Source: Yoonia maricola (GTDB lineage Bacteria; Pseudomonadota; Alphaproteobacteria; Rhodobacterales; Rhodobacteraceae). From it: DNA of 64,000 nt. The notes under the pieces were generated by a model that did not search any database, was not told the origin of the DNA, and saw only the letters and a program-made list of their open reading frames with translations. The DNA lies in NCBI RefSeq assembly GCF_002797915.1, contig NZ_PGTY01000002.1, positions 465,001 to 529,000 of the forward strand. Direction: 5' to 3'. This document shows, piece after piece, positions 27,782-37,348 of the stretch (positions are counted from its first letter, which is position 1; each line of letters begins with the position of its first letter). The position numbers were made by a program, and so were the translations under genes.

Positions 27782-30700
27782 TTGAAATACATTGACAAGT
27801 TGAGTTATGTGCAAATTCGGCGAGGCTTCACCTGGCGTGACAAAACCGACACTTCCCAAAAGCAGTTTACACATGCTGAACTGAGGGAAATATTGAGGCC
27901 AGAAATCGATATTGCGGAATCGAGCTATTCAAAAATCTTGAGAGGCGTCTCTGTCACAGGGAATGCGAAAAACCTCCTCAACAACAAACTCGAATCCTGC
28001 AGTCGTGACATTCTCACCGAGATTGAACGACGATTAGAATTGCCGGGGCTGTTTGACTGCCAAAACCGCGCAGCTCTTGATGAGCTCCTTGATGTGGGCG
28101 AGCTCGCCGCTATTATCGACGTGTATGACACCAAAGGTGATCCGAAGACCAAACGTCTAAAACGGCAGGCCCATCAAAGCGAAGCCGCACTACTAAAGGA
28201 ACTCGCGGAACGACTGGTGTATTCAAAAGACAACTTGTTGCATGTACCTGCTGAGCTCCTGTCGGGCAGCTCATACTTTGCGCATCTGTTGTTAAAGCAA
28301 CCAGAAATCCAACGCGCGTATTCCAAAGTAGTCTTTATTCGGCCCGATACGATCGACAACGCATTTGACGAACAAATCTTAGCACTTTCCGATCATTTAG
28401 GCGTCCTAGAAGAAGGGGTGCCCGGTCTTTTACGTAAGATTAAGGAAGACAAGTTGCTTGTTGTTTTTCTGGATGCGCACTTTCTTGATCTTACCGAAAT
28501 GCCAGGCATGAAGCCGATGCTCAAACTGCTCTTGAACGAGTCAGTTCGAACTAGAATGCCAAATAAGGGAACTACTTCAATTCTTCTCATCGGGGAATCC
28601 ATGTATCTGGATCTTCGACGTGAACCGAGTATGACAGGTGGCAAAGGCACGTGGTATAGTCAGGTGAAAATTGAGGATGAAAGCCGCTTTGAATTCTTTA
28701 ACACTCAGTGGAAAGGACTTTCAAAGTTGCGCAAGAACACTCCTATCGAAGATGGAGGTGCGCGCGTAAAGCCAGCCCAAGCTTATTATAAGATAGGAAA
28801 CGATCAACCGGCATGGCCAAATGACATCGCACACAGGGCATTGTTCGCGACAAATATTGAGAACCACGCCTTCTTTGATCCTACAATTGGTTACTCAAAG
28901 TTGCTTGGGGATATGACTATAGAGCCTCCTTTTGTCACTATGCACTACGATGACATGCGAAACTTTATGTTATGGGTCGATGCGCCCAAGTCAGAAACTA
29001 AACATCCCCATCAAGCAGCCAAAAAGCCAGCCTCTGGGAAAGGCTTTCTCTCAAAGTCCGATATGATCCGATACCTGAGTACGACAAAGTACTGGATGAT
29101 GTCAGATTCACTTCTTCCGAACAGCTCAGGTCGAAAGAGGCCTGGCCTTTTATGTAAGCATGAGGGTGTTCGAACACGAGATGTATCCCCAAAGGCCTTT
29201 GAAAAAGCCGTTGGTCTACTAAGTCCGCCGCTCAAGCGTCACAATCCAATAGATGCGCGCATAACAGAACATAGATACTCGCTTCCGTTCTCGCTCAAAG
29301 CCTTCGTTCAAGATGAATGGCAAACAAACGGCACGCCCCAGCAGAAGTTCATGCGTTCAGTCGCGCATCATCAAATCGCCGAGAGACTCTATTGGTCCAA
29401 GGATGACGTCGGATTGCTCAAGTCCGAATATCCGTATGAGCCTCATCGTGGCGAAACTAAGCTCTATTTTGTAGCTGACACTATCTGTCACCTGATGAGA
29501 TCACTACAAGGACATACGTTTGAACTTGAGGCCTACGAAAAAAAGGCTTTCGTACGAGATAACTATTTCCCGAAAACACCCGAAATCGATGGTACAGACC
29601 CAAACACACTGGCCTTGAACGCTTCCGAGATTTTGGGCTTTTGTTTCGAGCAACTCTACATTGTTGAACTTAACAAGAAATCGCGAGCTCTCTCCAAGAA
29701 ACATGGTGCCTATAATTTGGCACTCGAACTTCTACAGCACATGGGCCACAATCAAACAGTTGGCGTTCCACACCCCGCTATGAGCCCCCACCTATGGCAT
29801 GCTTATGTCAAAGAATGTGGTCACGCGCTTATCGATGTTGGAGATCTGGAAGCCGCGCTTCGATGCTTTGAAAGCCTTCGCGAAATGCCACAACCAAACG
29901 ACGAGGTTTTTCGCGATCTTGACGATGACTTAAGCATAGCGCTGGTGCAAACGCTACTTGGGAAAACAGAAGAAGCACACAAAAGTCTAGAACGATGTGC
30001 GGCATTCTTCCCAGATGATGATGATCTCGTTAGACGGAAAAACGACAAAAAATTGCATATTTTCAACTGCAAACCTGACAAACAAGAGCTGGCTCTCGCG
30101 CTCTACAAGCGTTATCAGGCCCGCCAGGCAAATCTGATGTACATTGCCAAGGAATTTCCAAATTCGTTAAAACGGGTTGAGATGATCGAGAAAGCTTACG
30201 GGCAGGGCCGAAAACTCTATGCCCCGGTTCGGTTTCTAGGCGTCGATCTCGACACGCTATTTATGTCAGCCACCTATCACACGGGAAGCCCCGAAGCCGA
30301 AGCGCAAGCTATGTCATATGCGTTGGAAGCAATACTGCGCGCAGACGCGAACGGCGATCATCATGATGCTATGAAGTATAAAATACTGCTTGGTCGTTTT
30401 TACCGGCGCAAAGGCGATTTGATCAACGCGCAAGTATGCCTTTCCCAAGTTCAAAAAGACTTACGAACTTATGGTTGTTCCGAACGAGTCTTCTTCGCCG
30501 CGTATAGTGAAAGCGGCAAGATTTTAGATTGTAACCACGACTATGTCAGAGCTTACGCCAGTTTTCACCGACCGTTCCTGATGCGAGCTGCGTTCCGCAA
30601 GTTCTCCGGTGCGTCTCAACAAGCTCATGCACATTGTGTTAATGCTCTCGCTTTGATCGAAACCGAGCACCTGGCTTCTACTAGCGAGGAATGGGGCGAC

Positions 30701-30907
30701 GTAATCAAAAAGGCTCAGACGGATCATGCGACGGAAATGAAAAACTACCAGCGACAACTGGTGCAAGATGGGCGAGTTCGCGATCCGATGTACGGATATA
30801 GTTTGTCAAAAACTCGTGAAGTTATCGACAGTCTCAAGGACGCGGATGGCATCAAACAGCAAATAAAAAAGATTGAAGAACTACGAGAAATTGCGGGTAT
30901 TGGGTAG
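27782..30907 (+). CDS. Large STAND-like protein with degenerate P-loop and TPR-like C-terminus
   Basis: 1041 aa, TTG start with a G-rich ribosome site (ggggggag) about eight bases upstream. Residues 1-90 form a charged helical domain. Around 150-235 the pattern strand-loop-helix-strand resembles an NTPase core: LLHVPAELLSGSSYFAHLLL where a Walker A is expected but GxxxxGK(S/T) is missing, then KVVFIRPDT, then a Walker B-like LLVVFLDAH. Residues about 690-1000 are helical repeats of TPR type (ALIDVGDLEAALRCFESL; RFYRRKGDLINAQVCLSQV). The codon use looks A/T-richer than hamAB and the flanking chromosome. It is the last gene before attR. Architecture suggests a sensor or defense protein; no family is recognised with certainty. 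Confidence 0.8.
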   Translation: MKYIDKLSYVQIRRGFTWRDKTDTSQKQFTHAELREILRPEIDIAESSYSKILRGVSVTGNAKNLLNNKLESCSRDILTEIERRLELPGLFDCQNRAALDELLDVGELAAIIDVYDTKGDPKTKRLKRQAHQSEAALLKELAERLVYSKDNLLHVPAELLSGSSYFAHLLLKQPEIQRAYSKVVFIRPDTIDNAFDEQILALSDHLGVLEEGVPGLLRKIKEDKLLVVFLDAHFLDLTEMPGMKPMLKLLLNESVRTRMPNKGTTSILLIGESMYLDLRREPSMTGGKGTWYSQVKIEDESRFEFFNTQWKGLSKLRKNTPIEDGGARVKPAQAYYKIGNDQPAWPNDIAHRALFATNIENHAFFDPTIGYSKLLGDMTIEPPFVTMHYDDMRNFMLWVDAPKSETKHPHQAAKKPASGKGFLSKSDMIRYLSTTKYWMMSDSLLPNSSGRKRPGLLCKHEGVRTRDVSPKAFEKAVGLLSPPLKRHNPIDARITEHRYSLPFSLKAFVQDEWQTNGTPQQKFMRSVAHHQIAERLYWSKDDVGLLKSEYPYEPHRGETKLYFVADTICHLMRSLQGHTFELEAYEKKAFVRDNYFPKTPEIDGTDPNTLALNASEILGFCFEQLYIVELNKKSRALSKKHGAYNLALELLQHMGHNQTVGVPHPAMSPHLWHAYVKECGHALIDVGDLEAALRCFESLREMPQPNDEVFRDLDDDLSIALVQTLLGKTEEAHKSLERCAAFFPDDDDLVRRKNDKKLHIFNCKPDKQELALALYKRYQARQANLMYIAKEFPNSLKRVEMIEKAYGQGRKLYAPVRFLGVDLDTLFMSATYHTGSPEAEAQAMSYALEAILRADANGDHHDAMKYKILLGRFYRRKGDLINAQVCLSQVQKDLRTYGCSERVFFAAYSESGKILDCNHDYVRAYASFHRPFLMRAAFRKFSGASQQAHAHCVNALALIETEHLASTSEEWGDVIKKAQTDHATEMKNYQRQLVQDGRVRDPMYGYSLSKTREVIDSLKDADGIKQQIKKIEELREIAGIG

Positions 30908-31110
30908 TTGTAATCAGTTGGCTCCCTACCGGCACGCACCTAAGAGAACTTGATCGAATGTCGAGACGCTGCAGTGCAGCTTCCGCGAAGAAAAGTTGGC
31001 CCCATGGGCGCAGCATTTGAGCAGGCCGCATGGTCAAAGTTATGTAAGATGACAGCTGACATGCTCCTACTGATTGATGCGCGTTTGATACAAACCCCGA
31101 AAACAGTGTC

Positions 31111-31131
31111 CAAATCGAGCTCCCGCAACCA
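31111..31131 (+). repeat. attR candidate: partial tRNA-fMet 3' end
   Basis: caaatc-gag-ctcccgcaacca matches tRNA-fMet bases 3878-3898 at 18 of 21 positions in the same register, differing only in the T-stem triplet. The upstream arm cannot fold into a tRNA, so it is a displaced fragment and not a gene. The distance to attL is 27.2 kb. Confidence 0.65.
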
Positions 31132-31136
31132 CTGAC

Positions 31137-31178
31137 AACGAACGCCCCGCAGCATCAACTGCGGGGCGTTGTTGGTTT
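31137..31178 (+). terminator. Strong terminator, probably the original rrn terminator
   Basis: A perfect 12-bp stem (aacgccccgcag at 31141-31152, ctgcggggcgtt at 31159-31170) with loop catcaa, followed by gttggtttt. It lies 10 nt beyond the displaced tRNA-fMet 3' end, where an rrn terminator would have been before integration. Confidence 0.75.
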
Positions 31179-31308
31179 TCATCCACCATTTTCATGATCG
31201 CACCCAATGCCTTCAACGTTCTACCATGAACTTGGATCACGCGAATGCCCGCAGCAATTATCGGCATGCTAATGGGCCGCTGAAAACAATACCCACCTCC
31301 ATTTCAGA

Positions 31309-32643
31309 CTACGCCGATTTGGGCGAAAGAACACAATCCAATGCGCGCCCCAGTTTCGACGTCACTTCATCGATCTGCGGTTCTGTCATGATAAAAGGTG
31401 GTGCCAAAAGCAAATGGTCGCCCACTTTTCCATCCCGTGTGCCGGGCATTGGATAGCAAATCAGTCCCTCATTGAAGGCGGCTTTCTTCAGGCGATTGGC
31501 TACACGATGTGCCGGATCGAACGGGATGCGTGTTTCACGCTCGGCGACAAGCTCGATACCCCAGAAAAGACCACGACCTCTGATGTCACCCACATGTGCA
31601 TGTTGTCCAAAGTGGCTTTGCAGCGCGGCCTCAAACGTCGCGCCGATCTGGCGAACACGGGGGATCAAGGCATTGTCTTTCATTTCTTGCAGGACCGCGC
31701 GCGCGGCCGCAGTTGCGATGGGATGGCCCAGATATGTATGCCCGTGTTGGAAAAAACCAGTGCCACTTGCCACCGCGTCATAGATGCCTCGCGTGCACAG
31801 CATTGCGCCAATTGGTTGGTAACCCGCGCCAAGGCCTTTGGCGATGCACAAGATGTCAGGCGCGATCCCGTCTGCGTCGCAGGCAAACATATGTCCGGTG
31901 CGCCCCATGCCGCACATAACCTCGTCCAGGATCAGCAAAACGCCGTAACGGTCGCAAATCTCGCGGATGCGTGCAAAGTAGCCCTCCACCGCAGGCACAG
32001 CGCCTAGGGTCGCTCCAACAACAGGTTCAGCGAGAAACGCCATGACTTGATCCGGGCCAAGGCGCAGGATTTCATCTTCAAGCTCTTGCGCGGCGCGGGC
32101 CCCGTAGGCGGCCAGTGTTTCATCGTCATGCCGTTCGGCATATTCGTAACACGGGCTGATGTGGCTGACATCGATCAGCAGCGGAGAGAACTGCGCGCGT
32201 CGCCAAGCATTCCCACCTGCTGCCAGCGCACCAAGGGTGTTGCCATGGTAGCTCTGACGGCGCGCGATCAGGTGACGCCGCTTAGGCTGTCCGTTTTCGA
32301 TGTGGTATTGCCGGGCCAGCTTAATGGCAGCCTCGACCGCTTCGGATCCGCCTGACACGAAATACACGCGGTCCAGATCACCGGGGGCTTCGGCGATGAG
32401 CATGTCGGCCAATTCTTCCGCCGGATCGGTAGTGAAAAAGCCGGTATGAGCAAAGGCCAACTGGTCGGCCTGATCCTTGATCGCCTGCGTCACGCGCGCA
32501 TTCGAATGCCCCAAACAAGACACTGCTGCGCCGCCTGATCCATCGAAGTAGCGTTTGCCAGTTTGGTCGATCAGATAGCAGCCATCGCCTGATGCGGCGC
32601 GGGGCAGATCGCTGTGGCAGTGACGGGGGAAGACGTGTGACAT
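31309..32643 (-). CDS. PLP-dependent class III aminotransferase
   Basis: 444 aa. Class III features are YFDGSGGAAVSCLGHSN near the N-terminus, the PLP-binding VSGGSEAVEAAIKLARQ, the ILDEVMCGMGRTG motif with the cofactor Asp, and the Schiff-base Lys in CIAKGLGAGYQPIGA. The family (omega-amino acid:pyruvate and related aminotransferases) moves terminal or secondary amino groups to pyruvate or 2-oxoglutarate. It starts 4 nt after the GNAT gene and is last in a four-gene operon with the FAD/GcvT enzyme and BKACE, so it probably deaminates a demethylated intermediate. Substrate unknown. Confidence 0.92.
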   Translation of the reverse strand: MSHVFPRHCHSDLPRAASGDGCYLIDQTGKRYFDGSGGAAVSCLGHSNARVTQAIKDQADQLAFAHTGFFTTDPAEELADMLIAEAPGDLDRVYFVSGGSEAVEAAIKLARQYHIENGQPKRRHLIARRQSYHGNTLGALAAGGNAWRRAQFSPLLIDVSHISPCYEYAERHDDETLAAYGARAAQELEDEILRLGPDQVMAFLAEPVVGATLGAVPAVEGYFARIREICDRYGVLLILDEVMCGMGRTGHMFACDADGIAPDILCIAKGLGAGYQPIGAMLCTRGIYDAVASGTGFFQHGHTYLGHPIATAAARAVLQEMKDNALIPRVRQIGATFEAALQSHFGQHAHVGDIRGRGLFWGIELVAERETRIPFDPAHRVANRLKKAAFNEGLICYPMPGTRDGKVGDHLLLAPPFIMTEPQIDEVTSKLGRALDCVLSPKSA

Positions 32644-32647
32644 CAGA

Positions 32648-33073
32648 TCAGGTCTCTTTCAAAGGGAGGATGAATTGATAGCTGGAGCGGCGCATGCCGC
32701 GCATTTCGTAAAACCGGTGGGCGTCGTGGCGGTTCAAACCGCTGCACAAGCGGAGGTGGTCGCAGCCTTGCGCGATGCCGTGATCGCGGGCCGCCGTGAT
32801 GAGCGCGGCCCCAATGCCACGGCCACGTTGATCTGCGTCAACGATCAGGTCATCGACAAAAAGCGTGCGGCCCCAATGCAGCGTTTCATTCACCACATAG
32901 CCCAGAACGCCCACAATTGTCGTGCCGTGATGGGCTGCAAGCAGGCGATATCCGTCAGCCTGCGCCGCGGCAAAGCGGTCTGCCAAAACCTCATCCGGTA
33001 GATCTATACGCAAGCGTTTGAGCAGCGGAATGGCCGCGTTCGGGTCGGTAGGGGGACGGCACTCTAGGCGCAT
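32648..33073 (-). CDS. GNAT-family N-acetyltransferase
   Basis: 141 aa from MRLECRPPTD; ATG 33073 overlaps the stop of the BKACE gene (ATGCGCCTAG), so the longer frame from 33139 is rejected. Acetyl-CoA binding motif A is VDADQRGRGIGAALITAA and the later segment HRFYEMRGMRRSSYQFIL is typical of GNATs that modify small amines or amino acids. Its place in a catabolic operon suggests that it acetylates an amine intermediate. The target is not predictable. Confidence 0.85.
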   Translation of the reverse strand: MRLECRPPTDPNAAIPLLKRLRIDLPDEVLADRFAAAQADGYRLLAAHHGTTIVGVLGYVVNETLHWGRTLFVDDLIVDADQRGRGIGAALITAARDHGIAQGCDHLRLCSGLNRHDAHRFYEMRGMRRSSYQFILPLKET

Positions 33074-33834
33074 GCGGCGCCAGACGCTTGGCCAAGTTCG
33101 GACATCAGTGCCGCGACCGAGGCTGCGTTGTCGCGCCACAGGGTGCCGTCGGCAGCCGTTTGGCTGTTCTCAAACCCCACACGAACATCGCCCCCGAGCC
33201 GCGCGGCCTGAACAAGGCAGGCGTGTTCGGTGGGCCCGAAGGCGCAAAGCATCCACGGCGTGCCGGGGTGCAGCCCTTTGATCAAAGGTGCGATTGCCTG
33301 CGGATCGCTGACAAGACCATCCGTGTAGCGCCCAAGTACGAAAAGCACGTCGTTCTGACCAGCGTGCACGCGTCCTGTTTTTTGCCAGCTCTGCAAGAGT
33401 TTGAGGTCCTCTGCGTCATATAGAATATGTTGTAGCCGCGTTCCTTTGTCGTCCGCCTGCGCATAAAGCCGCGTTGCAAGAACCGGATCGCGGGCCATTT
33501 CCCGAACCGCCAAGCTGGCCCATGCTGGATTAAGTTCAGTAAGACAGGCCAGTTGATCGGCCACACTAAACCGCCCCACGGCCTCTGTGGTGATCTGGAT
33601 ATCCATAGCAGGCAGGTCCGAGGCTAGATGCGCCAGTGTTTCACGATATAGGCCAGGGTCGAGCGTATGCGCGCCGCTTTGATCGCGGACGTGCAGGTGA
33701 ATTGCATCAGCCCCGGCGGCATGGCAGTCGCGGGCGGTTTGCACAACCTCGGGCAGGGTCAGCGGCAAGGCGGCGTGATCGGCCTTGCTCAGGCGCGCAC
33801 CGTTGGGCGCGACCATGACATAAGCACGTGACAT
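33064..33834 (-). CDS. BKACE (DUF849) beta-keto acid cleavage enzyme
   Basis: 256 aa. Signature APNGARLSKADH at the N-terminus, zinc ligands His46 and His48 in AIHLHVRD, and the late GGDVRVGFEN motif carrying the conserved Glu. BKACE enzymes condense a beta-keto acid with acetyl-CoA and split it to acetoacetate and a new CoA ester; one branch handles dehydrocarnitine and yields betaine. It sits 3 nt after the FAD/GcvT demethylase. A carnitine- or betaine-like substrate is therefore plausible but not shown. It is slightly shorter than many members (about 270-300). Confidence 0.88.
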   Translation of the reverse strand: MSRAYVMVAPNGARLSKADHAALPLTLPEVVQTARDCHAAGADAIHLHVRDQSGAHTLDPGLYRETLAHLASDLPAMDIQITTEAVGRFSVADQLACLTELNPAWASLAVREMARDPVLATRLYAQADDKGTRLQHILYDAEDLKLLQSWQKTGRVHAGQNDVLFVLGRYTDGLVSDPQAIAPLIKGLHPGTPWMLCAFGPTEHACLVQAARLGGDVRVGFENSQTAADGTLWRDNAASVAALMSELGQASGAACA

Positions 33835-33837
33835 CGC

Positions 33838-36249
33838 CTATCCGTCCACCAAGCTGCGGCTTCGCATACGTGTGCCGTCGGGGTCAAACGCGGGCCCGAT
33901 CACGATCCGACCGGGAACCTGCACGCCTGCAATGTCCACGCTGACGGGCGTTGCGTCTGCCAAAACGTGATGCAGATGGCCAAGGGCGATGGGTCGGCCC
34001 ACGCGGTAGCCAAACGCAGCAGAGCTGGTCTCCCCGACGATCTGACCGTCGTGGTAGATCGGCTCATGTCCCAACGGGGTCGCGTCCACGTCATCCAACA
34101 GGATCGTGCACACGCGAGAGGTTTCACCCGCAGCTTTGGCAGCGGCCACAGCATCCGCCCCAAGGTATCCACCGTTTTTGCGCAAGGCAAAGTCGAGACC
34201 CACAGCGACTGGCGTGACGTCGCCATCCAACTCATGCCCCATGGCGCAGAACCCTTTTTCAATCCGCATCGCGGTTTGGGCAAACAGGCCCGCAGGCACA
34301 GCCCCCGCCGCAGTCATCGCTGCATAGAGGGCAGGCGCGTCGCTGGCCGCGCAGGTGATTTCCCAACCGGCCTCACCCACGTAGGAAAGCCGTGCCGCAC
34401 GGATGGGAACACCAGCCATCATGAGTGAAGCGTGTTTGAAATAGGCGATATCGTCGATCCCGAAAGCGCCACAAGCGGCGGCAATGCGGGCGGCGTTCGG
34501 GCCCATCAGCCCAAGAACCGCGTGATCTTCGGTGCTGTCGCGCAGCGCAACGTCGAACCCTTCGGCGTGCCGCGCAAGCCAGGCCAGATCCCGCACGACC
34601 GCATTGGTGCCAACAAAAAGCCGGTAGTGATCGGGCGCAAGGCGCTGGGCTGTCAGATCGGACTCAAACGTGCCGCGTTCGTTCAGCATGGCAGTGTAGA
34701 TAACCGCCCCGGGCGCCCGGCCCATATGGCCCGCGCAGACATGGCACAGAAAGGCTTCTGCGTCGGAGCCTGTAACCTCGATCTTCCCAAACGGAGAGGC
34801 ATCAAAGATCGCAGCTGCTTCGTGGGCGGCGCGGACCTCGGCACCGACGGCATCGAACCAGTCGGGTTTGCCAAATGTCATGGCTGGTTCTGCGGTTTTG
34901 CCAAAATAGAGTGGACGCTCCCAGCCGTAAACCTGACCCATATGGGCCCTAGCGGTGCGGTACTCTGCGTCCAACGGCAGGCGTCGCAGGTCCCGCGCGG
35001 TTTTCAGCTGTCGCCCAGGATAAGCAATCTCATAATGCGTGCCCAGGATTTCAGGGACCCGCGCCATCAGGTGCTCAACGGAGTTGAAAACCGGCGCGAA
35101 CCGTTTGGCGTCCGCCTCGGACAAATCATAGGCGGTGTGGTCGTGCACAATCGCATGGGCAAGGTTCATTCCAGCGCCCCCACCAGACGCGATCCCGACT
35201 GAGTTCATCCCGCAGCCCAAAAACAGCCCCTTCGTCTCTGCCGTCTCGCCGAGCATGAATGCACCATCGGGGGTGAAGCTTTCGGGGCCGTTCAGGAGCA
35301 TCTTTACCTCGGCGGTTTCCAAGGCAGGTAGACGGTTGAGCGCGTTCATCATCATCGGCTCAAAGTGATCCCAATCCTCTGGCAGCAGACCAAACTCAAA
35401 GCTCTCGTCAAGAATGCCGGGCTTGATCGCCTTGCCCATGGGCTCAAAACAGCCCACCAGCAAACCGCCCGAATCGTCCCGAATATAGAGGTGGTTGTCG
35501 TGGTCACTGAGCGTGGGCATGTTGCCGGTGATCCCGTCGATGGGCTTCGTCAACAAATAGAAATGCTCGCACGGCCAAAGCGGCACGCGTGCACCTGCCA
35601 TCTCGCCCAGCTCACGCGACCAAAGCCCACCACACAGCGCGATCGCATCGCATGTTACGGTGCCGGACGTGGTTTCAACCCCGCGCACCCGGCCATTTTC
35701 TGTCAAGATTCCAGTCACGCCTGTGTTTTCGAACAATTTCGCGCCCAGTCTCTTTGCGCCTTTCACAAGTGCAGCGCACACGTCAGACGGGCTGACCCGA
35801 CCATCTGCTGGGGACCAAACGGCCCCCAACACATCATCGGCGTTCATCAGGGGCCAGCGTTCCTTGGCCTCTTCTACGGAAATTTCGGTGGCCTCGACCC
35901 CAAAGGCCTGCGCAAGGGCCGCTTGACGGCGCACATGGGTCAGGCGGTCTTGCGTGGTCGCAATCGACAGTGACCCTTCCTGAATCCAGCCCACTGACTG
36001 CCCGGTTTCCTGTTCAAGCTGGCCGTACAGGTCCACGGAATACTGGATCATCCGCGTCAGATTGCGCGAATGACGCAATGCGCGCACCTGAGCGGCCGAA
36101 TGCCATGTCGTGCCGGACGTAAGCTTGTTGCGCTCCAGCAGAATTGCGTCCGTCACACCCAATTTGGCAAGGTGATACAGCGTCGATGCCCCCATGATGC
36201 CGCCACCAATGACAACAACAGAGGCATGGGTAGGACACTCTTTGGCCAT
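33838..36249 (-). CDS. FAD-dependent oxidoreductase/GcvT fusion (dimethylglycine dehydrogenase-like)
   Basis: 803 aa. The N-terminal FAD domain has the dinucleotide motif VVVIGGGIMGASTLYHLAKLG and TTWHSAAQV, whose His is the covalent flavin site in dimethylglycine and sarcosine dehydrogenases. The C-terminal half (from about 430) is a GcvT-like folate-binding domain (GQVYGWERPLYF, FGKIEVTGSDAEAFL, AARLSYVGEAGWEI). Such enzymes oxidize N-methyl groups and pass formaldehyde to tetrahydrofolate. First gene of the operon, divergent from an RpiR regulator across 115 nt. Substrate probably an N-methylated amino compound. Confidence 0.92.
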   Translation of the reverse strand: MAKECPTHASVVVIGGGIMGASTLYHLAKLGVTDAILLERNKLTSGTTWHSAAQVRALRHSRNLTRMIQYSVDLYGQLEQETGQSVGWIQEGSLSIATTQDRLTHVRRQAALAQAFGVEATEISVEEAKERWPLMNADDVLGAVWSPADGRVSPSDVCAALVKGAKRLGAKLFENTGVTGILTENGRVRGVETTSGTVTCDAIALCGGLWSRELGEMAGARVPLWPCEHFYLLTKPIDGITGNMPTLSDHDNHLYIRDDSGGLLVGCFEPMGKAIKPGILDESFEFGLLPEDWDHFEPMMMNALNRLPALETAEVKMLLNGPESFTPDGAFMLGETAETKGLFLGCGMNSVGIASGGGAGMNLAHAIVHDHTAYDLSEADAKRFAPVFNSVEHLMARVPEILGTHYEIAYPGRQLKTARDLRRLPLDAEYRTARAHMGQVYGWERPLYFGKTAEPAMTFGKPDWFDAVGAEVRAAHEAAAIFDASPFGKIEVTGSDAEAFLCHVCAGHMGRAPGAVIYTAMLNERGTFESDLTAQRLAPDHYRLFVGTNAVVRDLAWLARHAEGFDVALRDSTEDHAVLGLMGPNAARIAAACGAFGIDDIAYFKHASLMMAGVPIRAARLSYVGEAGWEITCAASDAPALYAAMTAAGAVPAGLFAQTAMRIEKGFCAMGHELDGDVTPVAVGLDFALRKNGGYLGADAVAAAKAAGETSRVCTILLDDVDATPLGHEPIYHDGQIVGETSSAAFGYRVGRPIALGHLHHVLADATPVSVDIAGVQVPGRIVIGPAFDPDGTRMRSRSLVDG

Positions 36250-36364
36250 CCGTCCGATCCTTTTTTACCAAGACACCTCCACGATGACTGAAAATTTCAA
36301 GTTGCGTCAACTGCTGCAATAAATAACAAATGTTTTGTATTTTCAAAGGCCGTGAAAGGACGAT
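36250..36364. promoter_or_regulatory. Divergent promoter region with RpiR-type operator candidate
   Basis: Between the demethylase operon and the RpiR regulator. It contains tgaaaatttca (36289-36299), a TGAAA/TTTCA dyad, and a related ttttcaaagg at about 36340. Dyads of this kind suit a dimeric RpiR regulator controlling both directions; binding is inferred. Confidence 0.4.
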
Positions 36365-37255
36365 TTGTTGGATCCGACTCTAAAAAACAAAATAATATCA
36401 AATATTAAGGAGATGGTCGAAGATCTCAGCCGACAAATGCGGACGGCTGCGAAGTACATTTTGGACAATGAAGCCGACTTTGGGCTCGACTCAATTCGGA
36501 AAACAGCGCGCAAGTCAGGTGTCAGCTCCTACACCCTTGTGCGGCTCGCCCGGCGGCTTGGATTTGGCGGTTTCGACGAGCTGCGTGAACCGTTTCGACA
36601 TGCGCTTGTTACGCTAAATGGCGCAGCCGTCGGTGACGACTGGAACGAGAAATGGCAGGACGCCGACGCGGGCGTGTTACGGGGGGCTGCGGCCAATTCG
36701 ATGGCGATTGTTTCCCGGTCTATTGAACGGCAATCCCCTGAACGCATCCGGCAGGTGGCGGAACTTATGATTGCAGCGCCATCGGTCTATGTGACAGCGA
36801 TGCGCGCAAGTTATGGGCTGGCCTACTACTTTCAATATGTGGGGCGTATGGCGCTCAAATCCCTGCAAATTGTGCCAAGGCAGATGTCATCGGCTATTGA
36901 TGAGCTGACCGATGCAGGACCAAATGATGTCCTGATCGCGATCACATTCACCCCCTATAGTCATGAAACCATCGAAGCGATGCTGTTCGCAAAATCACGC
37001 GGGATGCGATTGGTTGTCTTGTCCGACAGCGAGATTTTGGCCCCGGGTGTCGAAGTCGATCACACGTTGCTGGCATCGACGAATTCGACGCATCACTTTG
37101 CGTGCAATGCGGGGGCCATGGCGGTGCTTGAATTGCTTCTGGCGATGCTTGTTGAGATTGGCGGCGCTGAAGCTGCTGAACGAATCGACTCCTACGAAAC
37201 ACTTCGAAAAGGCTACCGCGCCTATTGGTCGGCGAAAAAAAACAATAGTTTTTAG
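36365..37255 (+). CDS. MurR/RpiR-family transcriptional regulator
   Basis: 296 aa; TTG start at 36365, or the next TTG at 36368, which is better spaced from AAGGA. The N-terminal HTH reads FGLDSIRKTARKSGVSSYTLVRLARRLGF and the C-terminal SIS domain has VYVTAMRASYGLAYYF and DVLIAITFTPYSHETIEA, a place for a phosphosugar or similar ligand. It lies between the demethylase operon (divergent) and the TAXI transporter (same direction, 93 nt) and probably controls both in response to the transported compound. Confidence 0.92.
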   Translation: MLDPTLKNKIISNIKEMVEDLSRQMRTAAKYILDNEADFGLDSIRKTARKSGVSSYTLVRLARRLGFGGFDELREPFRHALVTLNGAAVGDDWNEKWQDADAGVLRGAAANSMAIVSRSIERQSPERIRQVAELMIAAPSVYVTAMRASYGLAYYFQYVGRMALKSLQIVPRQMSSAIDELTDAGPNDVLIAITFTPYSHETIEAMLFAKSRGMRLVVLSDSEILAPGVEVDHTLLASTNSTHHFACNAGAMAVLELLLAMLVEIGGAEAAERIDSYETLRKGYRAYWSAKKNNSF

Positions 37256-37266
37256 ATGACATGCGG

Positions 37267-37299
37267 GGCTCCGTGCCAAAACATGAGTGGGCACGAGCC
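37267..37299 (+). promoter_or_regulatory. Intercistronic hairpin between RpiR and TAXI binding-protein genes
   Basis: ggctc-c-gtgcc pairs with ggcac-gagcc: ten base pairs with one bulged C around a 12-nt loop. There is no U-tract, so it looks like an mRNA-stability or processing element that separates regulator and transporter expression. Confidence 0.45.
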
Positions 37300-37348
37300 G
37301 CGTCTTGCTGTCGGCCGTCAAAAAAAAATTCAAACACGGAGGTCACAC

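Larger units (their letters stand above)
30908..31308. other. Gene-poor right end of the island
   Basis: Holds the end of the island, the attR candidate (31111-31131) and a strong terminator (31137-31178). Short open frames on both strands show no recognisable domain, and no gene is called. Confidence 0.6.

Noticed and set aside
31111-31131. Intact second tRNA gene
   Set aside because: The T-stem cannot pair and no upstream arms are present; it is only a 3' fragment.
31067-31267. 66-codon minus-strand frame at the island end
   Set aside because: It runs through attR and the terminator; no recognised domain.
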